A DNA stretch of 64,000 bases, taken from the NCBI GenBank assembly GCA_963978895.1, contig OZ022245.1, positions 26,397,730 through 26,461,729 on the forward strand. Direction: 5' to 3'. The DNA comes from Erpobdella octoculata (Eukaryota > Annelida > Clitellata > Hirudinida > Erpobdellidae). Under the pieces are notes generated by a model. It made no database searches. It worked only from the letters and a program-made list of their open reading frames with translations, and was not told where the DNA came from. A program made the position numbers and the translations under genes. Shown here piece after piece: positions 41,620 to 60,791 of this stretch; within the stretch, counting starts at the first letter, position 1; every line of letters starts with the position of its first letter.

Positions 41620-44600
41620 ATGACTTCAGAAGCTCCTGTGACTGGAATTCCTCCGAAGCACCCACCTTCGAATCCTACCGCAACCAGCTCGCCTCCAAAG
41701 CATGAGTCCGTGGACCCTGTAGCAGTCGGTACTCCTCCAAAAGTTTCTCCATTAGATCCTGTTCCCGTTGCTGGAACCCCACCGAAGCAAACGCACTTAG
41801 CGGTGGGGTCGGTGTCTGGGGATGAGCGTCGTAGAAGAACGTCCAGCTACGGATCGTTTACAAGAGTTGTAGTAGTGGCAATTGATTCCAGTGATTATGC
41901 CAAAAAAGCCTTCGACTGTAAGTTAAAAAATTTTTAAGTTAAAAAAAACAAATATAATTGTTGGAAGCTCAGTTTCAATTCTGTTTTTTAAAATAAAAGA
42001 ATCATTCTTTCAATTATTACAATTTCAAAAAAAACGACCCCGACGAGACTCGAACTCGCAATCTTCTGATCCGAAGTCAGACGCCTTATCCATTAGGCCA
42101 CGGGGCCTCACGCTTGTAAAACATTAAATACAAGTTAAAAGCAGTTATGTGTAAATATAACAAATTTTGAAGCATCCAACTGACAAGGTGAAGAAAGAAA
42201 AAAAAGTTAATTTTGGTCATTGTCATAAAATATTTCAGACGTAATATTATGGTCGAGATAACGTTTATTAATAAATAAAAATGATAAGAGCAACCCCGAC
42301 GAGACTCGAGCTAGCAATCTACTATACTAATCAATCAATCAATCCATTTTAATCCGAGTTAGACGCCTTTATCATTAAGCCACGGCCCTATATTATTTAT
42401 TTAATTGCAATAGATTCATTTAACTTAAGCAGCTTTTACAGATGAGTTAATTTTTTAATGGTTCTTTAGAGTCTTTATGGTATAAACGGTAATTTATTTA
42501 ACTTTTATTTTTTTTCTGTTCAATGCTTAGTTTGCGCCACAGCAATTTATCTATGTTAGGTTGTTTAGTTGTTTACTTTTCTATCTTCGCCCGACTTTCT
42601 AGTGGCCGCAAGAGTTTGTTTACATACACTTTGCAGTTCATATCGCGACGGTCTTTCAGCTGGCCGATTTGTGCTTTCTTTGTGATTTTAGATGAGTTTG
42701 GCGTCATTTTTAAATCATGACGTCTGAAAACAAAACGAATCTTTTGACTGTAATTCTTGACGTAAATCCGGTATGGTGGGGGCAGTTGCACAGAAAAAGT
42801 CCTGACGTTTCGTTCACTAAATGTGTCGATTCACTAATTGTTTTTTGCAATTCTTTTTTGATGCTCAGTCCTTTGAATAAGCTTTGCTTTATTGCCTCTC
42901 ATGGAATGAAGAACCGTTTTATATATCCTCGACAACAGCCTGAAGAATTTGATATAATCGATGCCTTATCTCTTGATAAAGATAGTTTAGATGGAAAGTA
43001 TGAAAAGTTTGCAGAACTGGATGAAACTATAAGGGACGGGATCAACGATCTTCTTCTAAATGATAATAGTGTCAAGTTTAGCACAGATTGTGTTCTTACT
43101 GGAGCTTTATCCATGGCTCTGTGCTTCATTAACAGAATAAATAAAGAAGCGACCCATTCGGAATCTGTAACATCAAGAGTTCTTATTATTAAAGGTTCAA
43201 GGGATCACCCATCTCAGTATATGGATTTCATGTCGATTGTTTTTACTGCCCAAAAAATGAATATAACTGTAGACGCCTGTGCACTGGATAACGACTCAAA
43301 CCTCCTCAAGCAAGCATGTGATATGCTTGATGGGACATATTTGAAGCTACCTCATCTGTCTGGCTTGCTGGAGTACCTTATGTATTTGTATCTGCCAGGA
43401 TGTGGTGTTCGTGAAATTATGTCTTTGCCTCCCTCTGTCCACAGTGGTCACAAAGCAGCCTGTTTTTGCCATAGAGTTTCGCTCGACATCGGATATGTGT
43501 GTTCGGTGTGTCTCTCCATTTATTGTTCGTTCAGTCCTATATGTTCAACCTGCCAATCTACATTCAGGATTGCAGCTCCACAAAGATCAACAAAAAAACC
43601 GTCGAAGAAATAGATTATGTTTTACAATATCGATGTTTTTTTATTGTCTTTAAAGTTGTTGTTGTATATAGTAAAAACTTTTTGAGACAAATTTATGAAC
43701 AACATAACATTTATGCCTGTGCACAGCTAATAAACTTATTAAAAACAAGTGTTTTTGTTCTTGGAAAACCCAATGGGGATGGGGTATTTGCTGTTTATTG
43801 ATCATTTAAGCCAGCTATTGAGCTCTGCCTCCATAATGCTATCAATGGTTAGATGCCGTTTTTCTATGAGGATTAAATGACATTTCTGCTGTCATTTGCA
43901 TGTGATTTGAGGGCTATATAAGTGGTGGTTTCACCGTGTGTTGTGTTTGTAGTATTTACATGTAAAAATGATGAGATTCCATTTTTTTTAAAGAAATTTG
44001 AGAAATCTTATATTCTATCTAGGATCTTTAGAAAATGTCACCATGCTATTCAAAGTTAAAGCCACCTAGGGAACAATATATAACAGTGGTTTCATAAAGA
44101 TCTAAAAAATCGGGAAAAGCGAGGAAAAAGCATTTAAAATAAAATTATTTAAATGTAAATTCTGCAGGGTACATGGGTCACGTTTGGAGATCTGATGATC
44201 TTATCGTTTTCGTGCACTGTCCAGAAGCGCCTAAACTACCGTCCTTTACTTTTAAAGGTGACCTCTTCTTAGTTATTCATTACTCAAATAAATATAATCA
44301 ATAAAATATTTTTTTCATTTCATCTTTCAAAGTAAAACTATTTTTCAAACAAAGGAATGTTTATAGCTGAGTCTTTTAAGGTTAAACATGCATATACCTA
44401 TAGGTGGTTTTAACATACCCGTGGATCAATGGACAAAAATCTTGGATGAGATGAACACCGGCACCAGAAGATTAGAGGAAGAATATGATGGATACTGCAC
44501 TGTCAAAAAAGTTGGTTGTTTTTATTCAAATTTCGAAATTGCAACAGAAATTGCTTTAGAAACATAAAAAAATATTAATTAACTGTATAGGTATACACTA

Positions 44601-44931
44601 GCGTATCCAGGAAGGGGCAATCTGGCCATGCCCCCTGGATCCGCTAGTGAAGGTATAAGTGTATACCTATAGGTAAAATATCATGATCTGTTGACGCATA
44701 ATATACATTCAAGTCTTTGATTTTATCAAGATCAAGCACAAGGTCAGAGCAGAGGCCATGAAGAACGTCGGCGAGGGCATCCTACGTATCTCTCAAGACG
44801 AGAAGGCAGATTTGATCGTCTGCGGGTCAAAGGGGTCAGGAAAATCTCTTTTCACCAAGGGCACAGTGGCAGAATTCGTGTCGAGAAATTCTACAATACC
44901 AACCCTCATTGTACCTGCGAAAGCTCAATAA
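41620..44931 (+). CDS. Universal stress protein 2 (UspA fold)
   Basis: Four exons: 41620-41917, 44168-44257, 44404-44510, 44731-44931; 231 residues. The N-terminus carries a Pro-rich repeat (GxPPKxxPxxP, about four copies over residues 9-52) absent from the other two copies. The UspA core follows: SYGSFTRVVVVAIDSSDYAK, WRSDDLIVFVHCPEAPKLP, and GSKGSGKSLFTKGT with IPTLIVPA. Compared with the ATP-loop pattern G-x2-G-x9-G-S/T the spacer has eight residues, so one is missing, but the Gly and Thr residues are present. The internal exons are 90 and 107 nt, as in copies 1 and 3. Intron 1 is 2.2 kb and holds a tRNA-Arg gene, a decayed tRNA copy and a complete GTF2H3 gene on the same strand. Confidence 0.9.
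42035..42107 (-). tRNA. tRNA-Arg (anticodon UCG)
   Basis: 73 nt with a full cloverleaf: acceptor GGCCCCG/CGGGGTC, anticodon stem TCTGA/TCAGA, loop CTTCGGA with anticodon TCG, T loop TTCGAGT. Identical to the copies at 50315-50387 and 50689-50761. Lies in intron 1 of stress-protein gene 2, antisense to it. Confidence 0.95.
42292..42388 (-). pseudogene. Degenerate tRNA-Arg copy
   Basis: Matches the tRNA-Arg at both ends (GACGAGACTCGAG and AGCCACGGCCC) but has an insertion with TCAATCAATCAATC in the middle and loses the anticodon stem. It is a decayed copy. Confidence 0.75.
42717..43613 (+). CDS. GTF2H3: TFIIH core subunit p34
   Basis: p34 (Tfb4 in yeast) is a structural subunit of TFIIH, needed for transcription initiation and nucleotide excision repair in the nucleus. 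The single frame of 298 codons matches the family over its full length: the VWA-like N-terminal domain (LLTVILDVNPVWWGQ, KLCFIASHG, VLIIKGS, YMDFMSIVFTAQKMNI, ACALDND) and the C-terminal zinc-binding region ACFCHR, GYVCSVCLSIYC, PICSTC. ATG at 42717 aligns with the expected start. Polyadenylation signal AATAAA at 43729-43734. The gene has no introns and lies within intron 1 of stress-protein gene 2, same strand. That points to a retroposed copy that kept a complete frame. All Cys pairs expected of the domain are present, so it is probably functional. Confidence 0.95.
   Translation: MTSENKTNLLTVILDVNPVWWGQLHRKSPDVSFTKCVDSLIVFCNSFLMLSPLNKLCFIASHGMKNRFIYPRQQPEEFDIIDALSLDKDSLDGKYEKFAELDETIRDGINDLLLNDNSVKFSTDCVLTGALSMALCFINRINKEATHSESVTSRVLIIKGSRDHPSQYMDFMSIVFTAQKMNITVDACALDNDSNLLKQACDMLDGTYLKLPHLSGLLEYLMYLYLPGCGVREIMSLPPSVHSGHKAACFCHRVSLDIGYVCSVCLSIYCSFSPICSTCQSTFRIAAPQRSTKKPSKK
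44587..44676. repeat. Fold-back inverted repeat
   Basis: About 90 bp able to form one long hairpin: TATAGGTATACACTAGCG pairs with CGCTAGTG and TGTATACCTATA, and ATCCAGGAAGGGGCA pairs with TGCCCCCTGGAT. Loop of about 9 bp (ATCTGGCCA). Located in intron 3 of stress-protein gene 2. Confidence 0.7.
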
Positions 44932-45425
44932 TGAGATGATGTTGATTGAAGAAATAATTTTGCATCTCAATTAATCTGGCGGGGTTATTAAGATGGTCAG
45001 ATTCTACGAGTCTACAACTAAGCTTAAACGTTATTTTCAACTTTACTACTATTTGAAAGAAAGTATTTTTTGCTGCTTCAACCTGTTCTTGCTACACTTT
45101 GAACTGCCGTGAACAATTGAATACTAACAAGTTTACCCGGTTTTTTTAAAGTTTGTTGCCGATAAAACAAAAATTAATAAGCTGATTTTTTTTAAATTGC
45201 TCAAAACCTTCTTCTTAATGGAAACTATTTTCCACGCAAAATTTTGTTCAAATTGCTTCAGCGGTTCGGATGTGATAAGTGAACACACACCGACATTGCC
45301 TTATATATATATATATACCTATAGCTTAATTCAAATCATATTAATTTGTATTTCATTTTAATTAATTGATTTATTTTCTACCTACATAGAAGACAACCCG
45401 TTTTTATCTACACACGCACATATAA

Positions 45426-45487
<62 letters not shown>

Positions 45488-46776
45488 ACCTATGTCGGTA
45501 CAATTAATAAGATGCAGCTTGAGTTTTTATGTATTGGTACGTACAATTAAACTGAAGTATAAAACATGATTCAATTTTTGTACAAACTTTCGCATGCGCG
45601 AACATGGATTTCTAGAATTTTAGCATTGAAGAGGATGACGAATCGATTATTGTCTCCTCCAACCAAGCCATTAACTGTTTTTGATTGCTCTACATTAATC
45701 ATCGATACCCAAGTTTTGCTATTTTGCCAATTAATTAACATCTTTTAATGAATCTTTACTAGCCTGACAATTAAGTGGGACTGTATGTTATGGCTTCTAA
45801 AGCAATCACAATTGCATTAAAATTCATTGAAAACCAGTCGTCTGTTTTGTGGATTAATGTATTTTGACAATTGGAAAAACAAATGTTTTTTTTAAACGTA
45901 TAGATGTTAAAGTATTGGTGCCGGTTAAGATCAGAATACTTTTACATTCGCCACGGCGAGCAAACGGTATTATAGGATTTAGACCGAGTCCACCGAGTAT
46001 TCCAAGTCCATGTAGGATATTCCCGGTACAAATCTTGAGATTTCTTGTTTATTATATACCAAATTCCTTTGACCCGTATATCATCATCGTCACCATTGAA
46101 AGTTATAGTAGCTCCTCAAAATCAACATGCATCGTGCGTGTGAAATGTAAAATTTAAGAAAACTGGAATATTAATGAACCGTTCTTGTTTCCTAATAGCT
46201 AAAATTAACACGGATACTTGTTGAGCGGAGCGGCTGTATACTACTACTACTACTACCTAGTACTACGTGCATCTGTGTGTAATGAGCTGAATTGAGCAAG
46301 CCAGTAATGAGATGATGACATTCACTGAAGGTTATCGGATCCTAGCTTAATGACGGTCGATGCAGGCTTCTCCTGGAGTATCAAAACATTTCAGCATTTC
46401 AGTGATAAATAGAACTTCTATAGCTTTAACTTGTGTAAGTTGCGCACTATATTAGAAAAACAGTAAAGTAAAAACGATTAAAGTTTTGCAGTCGTCGATA
46501 GGTATAATTAGATAATAATTAATTGTTTTTTTTTTATAAATATTATATAAATTTCAACGAGTTGTTTTTTAATCAGTTATCATGACTCTGTTATTAAAGA
46601 TTTTTCATTATTTTCGCAAAAGAATTTTTATTTTAAATGTTTTAGAGTTTAAAAAAATTCAAATTATAACTTCCATTTAAATATGAAACGAGCTCTAAAA
46701 ATTACTAATTTGTAGCATCTCAAAGTTTCAGAGGTCACGCATACCTACCTATATCCAGACAAATTCCTGAAAACAG
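44932..46776. other. Spacer between stress-protein genes 2 and 3
   Basis: No exon seen. Contains a fragment near 45170-45320 (TGCTTCAGCGGTTCGGATGT, then GAACACACACCGACATTGCC and a TA run) of the type left by the 3' ends of non-LTR elements, and a (CA)n microsatellite at 45430-45484. Confidence 0.45.
45430..45484. repeat. (CA)n microsatellite
   Basis: About 27 uninterrupted CA units. Confidence 0.95.
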
Positions 46777-48742
46777 ATGTCTGGCTCACCGCCAAAAAGT
46801 GGCCCAGGAAGCATTTCGTGGGACCCCGCGGTACTGGACACGAATGAGGAGAGTGGGCCTGGAAAGGCCTACAAAGACCGTAGGAGAAGATCATCGTCAT
46901 ACGGGACATTCACCCGGGTTGTCATCGTGGCCGTAGACGGTAGCGATAATGCCAGAAGAGCATTCGAATGTTGGTATTATGCAGACAAGAGTAAAATTAT
47001 ATTTTCCATAAAAAATAGTATAATTATATTTTCTATAAAAAATAGTATAATTATATTTTCTATAAAAAATAGTATAATCATATTTTCTATAGAAAATAGT
47101 ATAATTATATTTTCTATAAAAAATAGTATAATCATATTTTCTATATCAAAGATTATTTTCCAATGTTTAATGGAGATATACAACGCCATTACCTTAAATT
47201 ACCATTGTCTTGATCCAATTACTTGTTAAGCTTTGAAATGGTTTCATCTAGTTCAAAAAAAGCTTATATGATAGCATTTGATAAAAAAAATTCATCTTTC
47301 GATTTTCATGATCCATCCGTTTTTTTCATGTTTTGGATCAAGCTCCAAAATTAATTCTTCTCTAACGGCGACAAATTATGAAATATATGTAGTTCTAATT
47401 CATGCAAATGATTCATTAAACGCTTTTTTATTTTCTACAAAAGGGTACATAATGAATATCTGGAAAAACGACGACTTTGTGGTCTTGGTGCACTGCCCTG
47501 AAGCTCCCAAGTTACCAACCTTAGCTTGGAAAAGTAGGACGTTCCGCTATAATATTATTAAATATGAAGTATATACTTGTGTATGTGTAATGTAGGCGTC
47601 TGGATGTGTAATTTTGCTTGCTTTCACTCCAGCTGGAATCGCTCCTCCTATTGACGAGTGGAAGAAGATATTGGGAGATATGAACAGTAGTACCAGAAAA
47701 ATTGAAGAAGACTATCAGACAGTGTGCACCCTCAAAAAGGTTGTCGGGTGACGTTTCTTTATTAATAATTAATATGTACTTGAAAGTTAAACAAGTAAGC
47801 CGTTAAAATGAGGTTTTTTTCGCAAATTCTAAGATTCGCCGGATCTTCAATTATTGTAATTTTTAAAGCAATATTTTTTTTAATTTACATATGCAAATGC
47901 AAACATTTATTTAATTGTATTTGATTTGATTTTGTTTTAGAACATTGATCATTCTTATTTTTAATTAAACACTTTTTTCAAAAATTTTAAAACTTCAACA
48001 GAATGCTTTGTCATAAAAATGTGAACCTATATTTCAAATTTCAGCTCAATTGGATTGGATGACGGAAAGTTAGTTAAATTTCTCTTTCAAGGTTTGCAAA
48101 CATTCAAGCAAGCAATCAAGACCAACGGTGAAGTTAATATAAGGGATTTAAAAACCAAATCAAAATGAGTTTGATTTTGTGTCGTTAACTATGATCGACT
48201 AATATGAATCTTATAATTATGTTTTTATGATTCTAATTTATTGAAGTTTTCAGAACTTCGCAGATTTCATTCAAAACTTACAACTAGACATTTTTATTTT
48301 ATGAAGTTTGGAAGCTCGGTGACTCACAAAAAGAGGTGAACCTGGGTCTGTTTTTGGCGACCCAACCCAGCCCAATCCACCTAAAAAGTTATATTTTCTT
48401 ACCCAACCCACAGTTAAATTACTTTCAAAAAAAAAGTTGAATCTTTATTTCAACCCAACTCAACCCAACCCACGCATGTTATAAAAAAAAATTAGACCCA
48501 ACCCATTCCCAATTCTGCTCTCAACACCATATGGTTTCTATTTTCAGATGAAGTTCAAAATGAGAGCAGAAGCAAGGAAGAACGTAGGCGAGGGTATTCT
48601 GCGCATAGCCCAAGAAGAGAACGCTGACCTGATCGTCTGCGGGTCAAAGGGAACGGGCACATCCACCTTTGCAGCTAAGGGAGTTGTAGCAGAATACGTG
48701 TCCAGAAACTCAGGCATTCCTACCTTGATTGTGCCTTCGTAA
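46777..48742 (+). CDS. Universal stress protein 3 (UspA fold)
   Basis: Four exons: 46777-46969, 47444-47533, 47633-47739, 48548-48742; 194 residues. The core reads SYGTFTRVVIVAVDGSDNAR, WKNDDFVVLVHCPEAPKLP, then DLIVCGSKGTG with KGVVAEYV and IPTLIVPS. The ATP loop has correct spacing (G-x2-G-x9-G) but Val replaces the final Ser/Thr. Exon 1 must end at GAAT|gttggt; reading on to TG|gtatta would break the frame. Internal exons of 90 and 107 nt equal those of copies 1 and 2, so the three arose by tandem duplication. Intron 1 starts with a short tandem repeat (46990-47145). Copy 3 is closer to copy 2 (both have HCPEAPKLP and RKNVGEGILRI-type helices) than to copy 1. Confidence 0.9.
46990..47145. 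repeat. 27-bp minisatellite in stress-protein 3 intron 1
   Basis: About six copies of an AT-rich unit containing AAAAATAGTATAATTATATT and TTCTATA. The unit is a multiple of three and gives a repeated IIFSIKNSI artefact. Confidence 0.85.
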
Positions 48743-49701
48743 AAACTACATGAGCACTACTCGATAAAAAATTATCTATCTTTCAAAACGCTATCCACTG
48801 ATTAAAAAAAAACTTTTATGTAAATCTAAGGTGTTAAATGTTTTTTTTTTGTTTAAATTATGGACCACTTTAGTTGCATGAGATTAAGTTTATTTGATGA
48901 TTAGATATGAATTCGATTAGTACTTCAAAATACTGAGTTTATAAATGTTTTATTTCAATATTAATTTTATTTATACATCTACTTGCTGGCTTGTTTGATA
49001 ATATATTCTTTTAACATCTCTGGAAATGGTTACGTAGCATTTAATCTCTAAAAAGAGTTGTTTTTTTAAATGCTTCTGTAGTGTATGTACAAACCAAAGA
49101 TATTGAAGAAAAACAATTTTTTATAGGTAGGTAATAATCGATTTTTTTTCTTGTTTTAGTTCTTAATATCTGGGTAACAAGTTTCAGCTTGATTTCATAA
49201 CGAAAAGTGAGCAAAATAGCCATCCAATGGGCATGCCACAAAATCCGAGATAATACTAAAACGGATTTATTTAAAAATAAGAACTTAGAAATTACTCATG
49301 TAGTAATTGTTGGAACAAATATTACTTTTATTTTTATGCGATTAACTTTTTCATAGTAACATTAAGTTTATTTATGCACGATATAAACAATGTTCCACAA
49401 TGGAAAATATTATATCAACAAGTTGATAAAATTCCGTTCTGTGTTTTTACTTTTAATCATCTTAGAGATCGTATTGAGGGTTTCATCATTAAATAATGTA
49501 ATTATTAATTATCTTATTGGGGACCAGACATTTGCACAACGTCTGTAGTTTTCTTTACCTCAGAGTAATCTCGACGAAGCTGTCGAGACTTGAACTCGAA
49601 ATCTTCTGATCCGAAGATAATTAATTCACAGGGAAACGTTTTTATTACGCATTTGTAAACATTTAATTAATGAAGCTATAGTAAAGTGATACCTTTGCTG
49701 A
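48743..49701. other. Spacer downstream of stress-protein gene 3
   Basis: Probable 3' UTR, then AT-rich DNA without exons. A 3' half of tRNA-Arg (minus) is at 49568-49616. Confidence 0.45.
49568..49616 (-). pseudogene. Truncated tRNA-Arg fragment
   Basis: Keeps the anticodon region (CTTCTGATCCGAAG) and a mutated T arm, but lacks the D arm and the 5' acceptor strand. Confidence 0.7.
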
Positions 49702-49774
49702 GGCCCCGTGGCCTAATGGATAAGGCGTCTGACTTCTGATCAGAAGCTTGCGTGTTCGAGTCTCGTCGGGGTCG
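49702..49774 (+). tRNA. tRNA-Arg variant (anticodon UCU)
   Basis: 73 nt, same backbone as the UCG copies but with loop CTTCTGA, anticodon TCT, still an arginine anticodon. The T stem has a mismatch (GCGTG against CTCGT) and the variable region differs, so it may be a weakly active gene or an early pseudogene. Confidence 0.7.
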
Positions 49775-50151
49775 TTTTTAAAACAATTACTGATCAAAAT
49801 GATCATCAAAATTTTGACAAATTGTCTTCTTAAAAATTACAATGAGAACTTAATTATAATCAGTCTAAATCTTATTTTTTCGATGCCTATTCCAACAGCA
49901 ATAGAAATTGTTCTGCTACGAAAGATTTTGTTATCCCATGATGAGCCCTCCTGCATAGGTCGGTTTTTTGGAGGGTCGCCCATGGATTCCAAAGTTCGAT
50001 CTACCTGACTGTCAAAGCAGGGTTGTGCTTTTGTGGCTGTTGTTTACATTGACTTCGACACAAATGTTAATTGCAAGTTAATGCAGACCCAATAATGCAA
50101 GTTAATCTTTCAGGTATCAGAAAGTGTTTGGCTTATTTATTTTTTTTAAAC

Positions 50152-50207
50152 ACACCGACGTGACTCGAACTCGCAATCTTCTTCTGATCCAAAGTCAGAG
50201 ACCTTAT
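50152..50207 (-). pseudogene. Degenerate tRNA-Arg fragment
   Basis: T arm and anticodon region recognisable (GTGACTCGAACTCGCAATCTT, shortened here to its core), with a CTT insertion beside the anticodon stem and no 5' half. Confidence 0.65.
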
Positions 50208-50314
50208 TATTATTATTAAGTATAGAAAGGGGGAAAATAAACTCATTAATCTAATGAATATTTTATTATTACCTTAAAATGAATGAAGCTAATGCAAAAC
50301 GCTTTGGTTGTCAG

Positions 50315-50387
50315 GGCCCCGTGGCCTAATGGATAAGGCGTCTGACTTCGGATCAGAAGATTGCGAGTTCGAGTCTCGTCGGGGTCG
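50315..50387 (+). tRNA. tRNA-Arg (anticodon UCG)
   Basis: 73 nt, intact cloverleaf, identical in sequence to the minus-strand copies at 42035-42107 and 50689-50761. A T run follows about 1 bp downstream (GTTTT), serving as a Pol III terminator. Confidence 0.95.
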
Positions 50388-50688
50388 TTTTAAGAAATAA
50401 GCTAGAATCTTTCTGATTAGCTAAAACTTTCAGGGACAGTCCTTGTAAGCAGCAAACACAGAAGCAATAGCATGTCCTGGCTTGACCGACTAATTAATGA
50501 TCGGGCCTCTAAAAAGTACCTAAGAAACTTTTCTATATGTTCTCGTTGCAGTACATTTTTCATTGTGGATGTAATAAGCATGTAATTTGATTTATTTTAA
50601 AAATCATAATTAAGATTGAAATCGTAACTTTTTACGATACAATTTGTTTGTGCTTCTGATGATCATCGATCAATAATTTTTCAAAACT

Positions 50689-50761
50689 CGACCCCGACGA
50701 GACTCGAACTCGCAATCTTCTGATCCGAAGTCAGACGCCTTATCCATTAGGCCACGGGGCC
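50689..50761 (-). tRNA. tRNA-Arg (anticodon UCG)
   Basis: 73 nt, intact cloverleaf, anticodon TCG. It forms a head-to-head inverted pair partner of the copy at 50315-50387, 300 bp away. A run of four T follows downstream on its own strand after a few bases. Confidence 0.95.
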
Positions 50762-51847
50762 CCTGCCACCAGCGCTAGATTAAAAATATTCACATTGTAT
50801 TTATATAAACTGTATCTACGTCATATTTCAATCAAAAATTATAAGTTTTAATTTTCAGTTATTAAGCAAAAACACCTTTTAAATATTTTTGGGAAAATTA
50901 CCTCCGACTATTCTCCCTCGGTCATCAGGTTATATTTAGAGGAGGTGTATGTAAAATGTTCAGAAATGTGTTGTCCCTTAGAATATGTTGCCAAGGTTTT
51001 GCTGAAATGTTGTCCCTGCTTGACTCGTTCAAAATAGTGACAATGACAGTGAAGTGCCTCTAAAAAAATTATAATTTGAAATAACTATTTAGACGTGAAG
51101 AGTTTTTCATAGAAACAACTGAAACAAGGACACCTTGAAAATAGCTTCATAGAAATCGCGTACAATTGTACAACTGTAGAATGACAGTTGTAACTTTTAA
51201 GAAATATACTTGTTTTTATACAATAGTGTGCGAGCCAATCCCTAGCCTGGATTATGAAGTAATAAGGTAAACAAAGATGACCTCCTTATGATCTGAGACA
51301 CTGTCGCAAAGTGTATATTTTAAATTATTGAAGTTTTTTTTTGAAAAAACTTTAAACAATAATAAAATATTTTTATCGTGCTAAATTGAAAGTCTAAGGT
51401 GCGAATGATACCTAGCCATTACATAACATGTTATCTAGTTTAAAGATGGGCTAAATCAAAAGTTGTGCAAAACATCCAAAGCTTATAAAAACAATGATAC
51501 AAATATGAAATGTGTAATTTAAAAAAAAAAGTGATACCTTTGATCAGGTTTGTTTAACGAGACTTTAGTTTAAAAAGTTTTTGCTATTTACGGAAATTAA
51601 TGCCGACTTGCTCAAGTTGTCAAGAAGAACTTTGATTTAGATTAGCAATTATCATTGTAGATCAAAGTCTGACCAAGTCCTTGTGAGAATATTTGATTAC
51701 ATAAAATATTGCAACAGCCTTCATCGGGTGGCTTTTTTGATTATCGTATTAACAACTTAAGCTCTGCTCTAACAAATATGACTGTTCTGTTTTTTTTATT
51801 ATTATTTCGAACCCTTCTATAGGGTTTAGGACTACAGCCTAGTAGAG
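50762..51847. other. Spacer upstream of the SLC22 gene
   Basis: No exon seen. The presumed SLC22 promoter lies in the last few hundred bases. The stretch 50880-51010 resembles the interspersed repeat found again at 58010-58100 (ACCTCCGACTATTCTCCCTC, GGTCATC). Confidence 0.35.
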
Positions 51848-59649
<7,802 letters not shown>

Positions 59650-60791
59650 AACTATCATTATAGTTACTTAAACTAAATTTAGGAAGTGTTCTCAACTGTA
59701 ATTATAAATCCTATTCAATATATGTCTGATACCAAAGGTATTTATTGGTCACGAACAGAATACGATCATTCTCGTATTCATTGCCGTCAACAACCGAATT
59801 GGTAGAATTGCGAACTGGTAATTTATGATCAAAAAGATTAGACAAACTTTATTGAAAGAGCATCCACTCTAAGACAAATAATCGCCATAGATCGCATGCT
59901 TTAACATTGACACGAAACTTAAACGCCAACAAACACATTCATAATCAAATTTCTTCCTACGTCGACAAACGATATTAGGGCAATAACAAAAGAAACATTA
60001 ATAACGAAAATAACCCTTTTAAGTTTAATACAAGCGAGCCTGAAATTCTTATTGGGAGATAATTTTAATAAAGAAAAGAATCAAGAGAAAGAGTTGGTTA
60101 TGCATAATACCACAGAAACAGAAAAGGCCATTAAAAATTGGTACTCCGATACGATAGGTCAAATTATCGATAAACAGAGTTCACCGATAAAGGCTAAATT
60201 AACTTTATTTGAATACAAATGAATTGTCTACGACTGAAGACAAGCGCGAGATTGAATCGACTGATAAGAGTTCAAAGGAATTTGACTAAGTTAGGGAGGT
60301 CTGGGTTACTCTGATCGTAAGCTGAAGATTCAAAGAGAAGTTTTATTATGCCAAGAGGATCATCACCAGCAGATAACCTGATCTGCAGTTTACAAATCCT
60401 ACAAAATTATCCATTTTAGAACAGCAACACCAGAAAACTACAAAGAGTAACAAACACAAAGTTAAAATAAAAAATCTTAATTATTATTATTAACTACAAA
60501 TTAGTACAAATAAGCGCTGTTGAAAAAAAGATTATATTTTATACTTGCTGTTTAAGATCCAAAGCAGAGCATTCCACGAGAGTAAAAAAAAAACTAAATG
60601 ATATAAGTACAGCCATATGGGAAAGATATAATGATAATGACAATACTATAATTAAAAATTATTCGTTAACCCGAAGTTTCCGTACGGAAACACGATCCCC
60701 GAGATAACCTCGGCTCTGCGATGCGTGGAAACTAGCTCGAACATCAAAGGAAAATAGATATAATTTATTAAAAAAAAAAATTTCCACACAA
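59650..60791. other. SLC22 3' flank with a 100-codon open stretch
   Basis: A frame without stop from 59923 to 60222 on the plus strand has a protein-like middle (HNTTETEKAIKNWYSDT, IGQIIDKQSSPIKAKL) but no good start or splice site. It may be a fragment of a decayed gene or element. The Elongin B polyadenylation signal (AATAAA, minus) is at 60764-60769. Confidence 0.3.
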
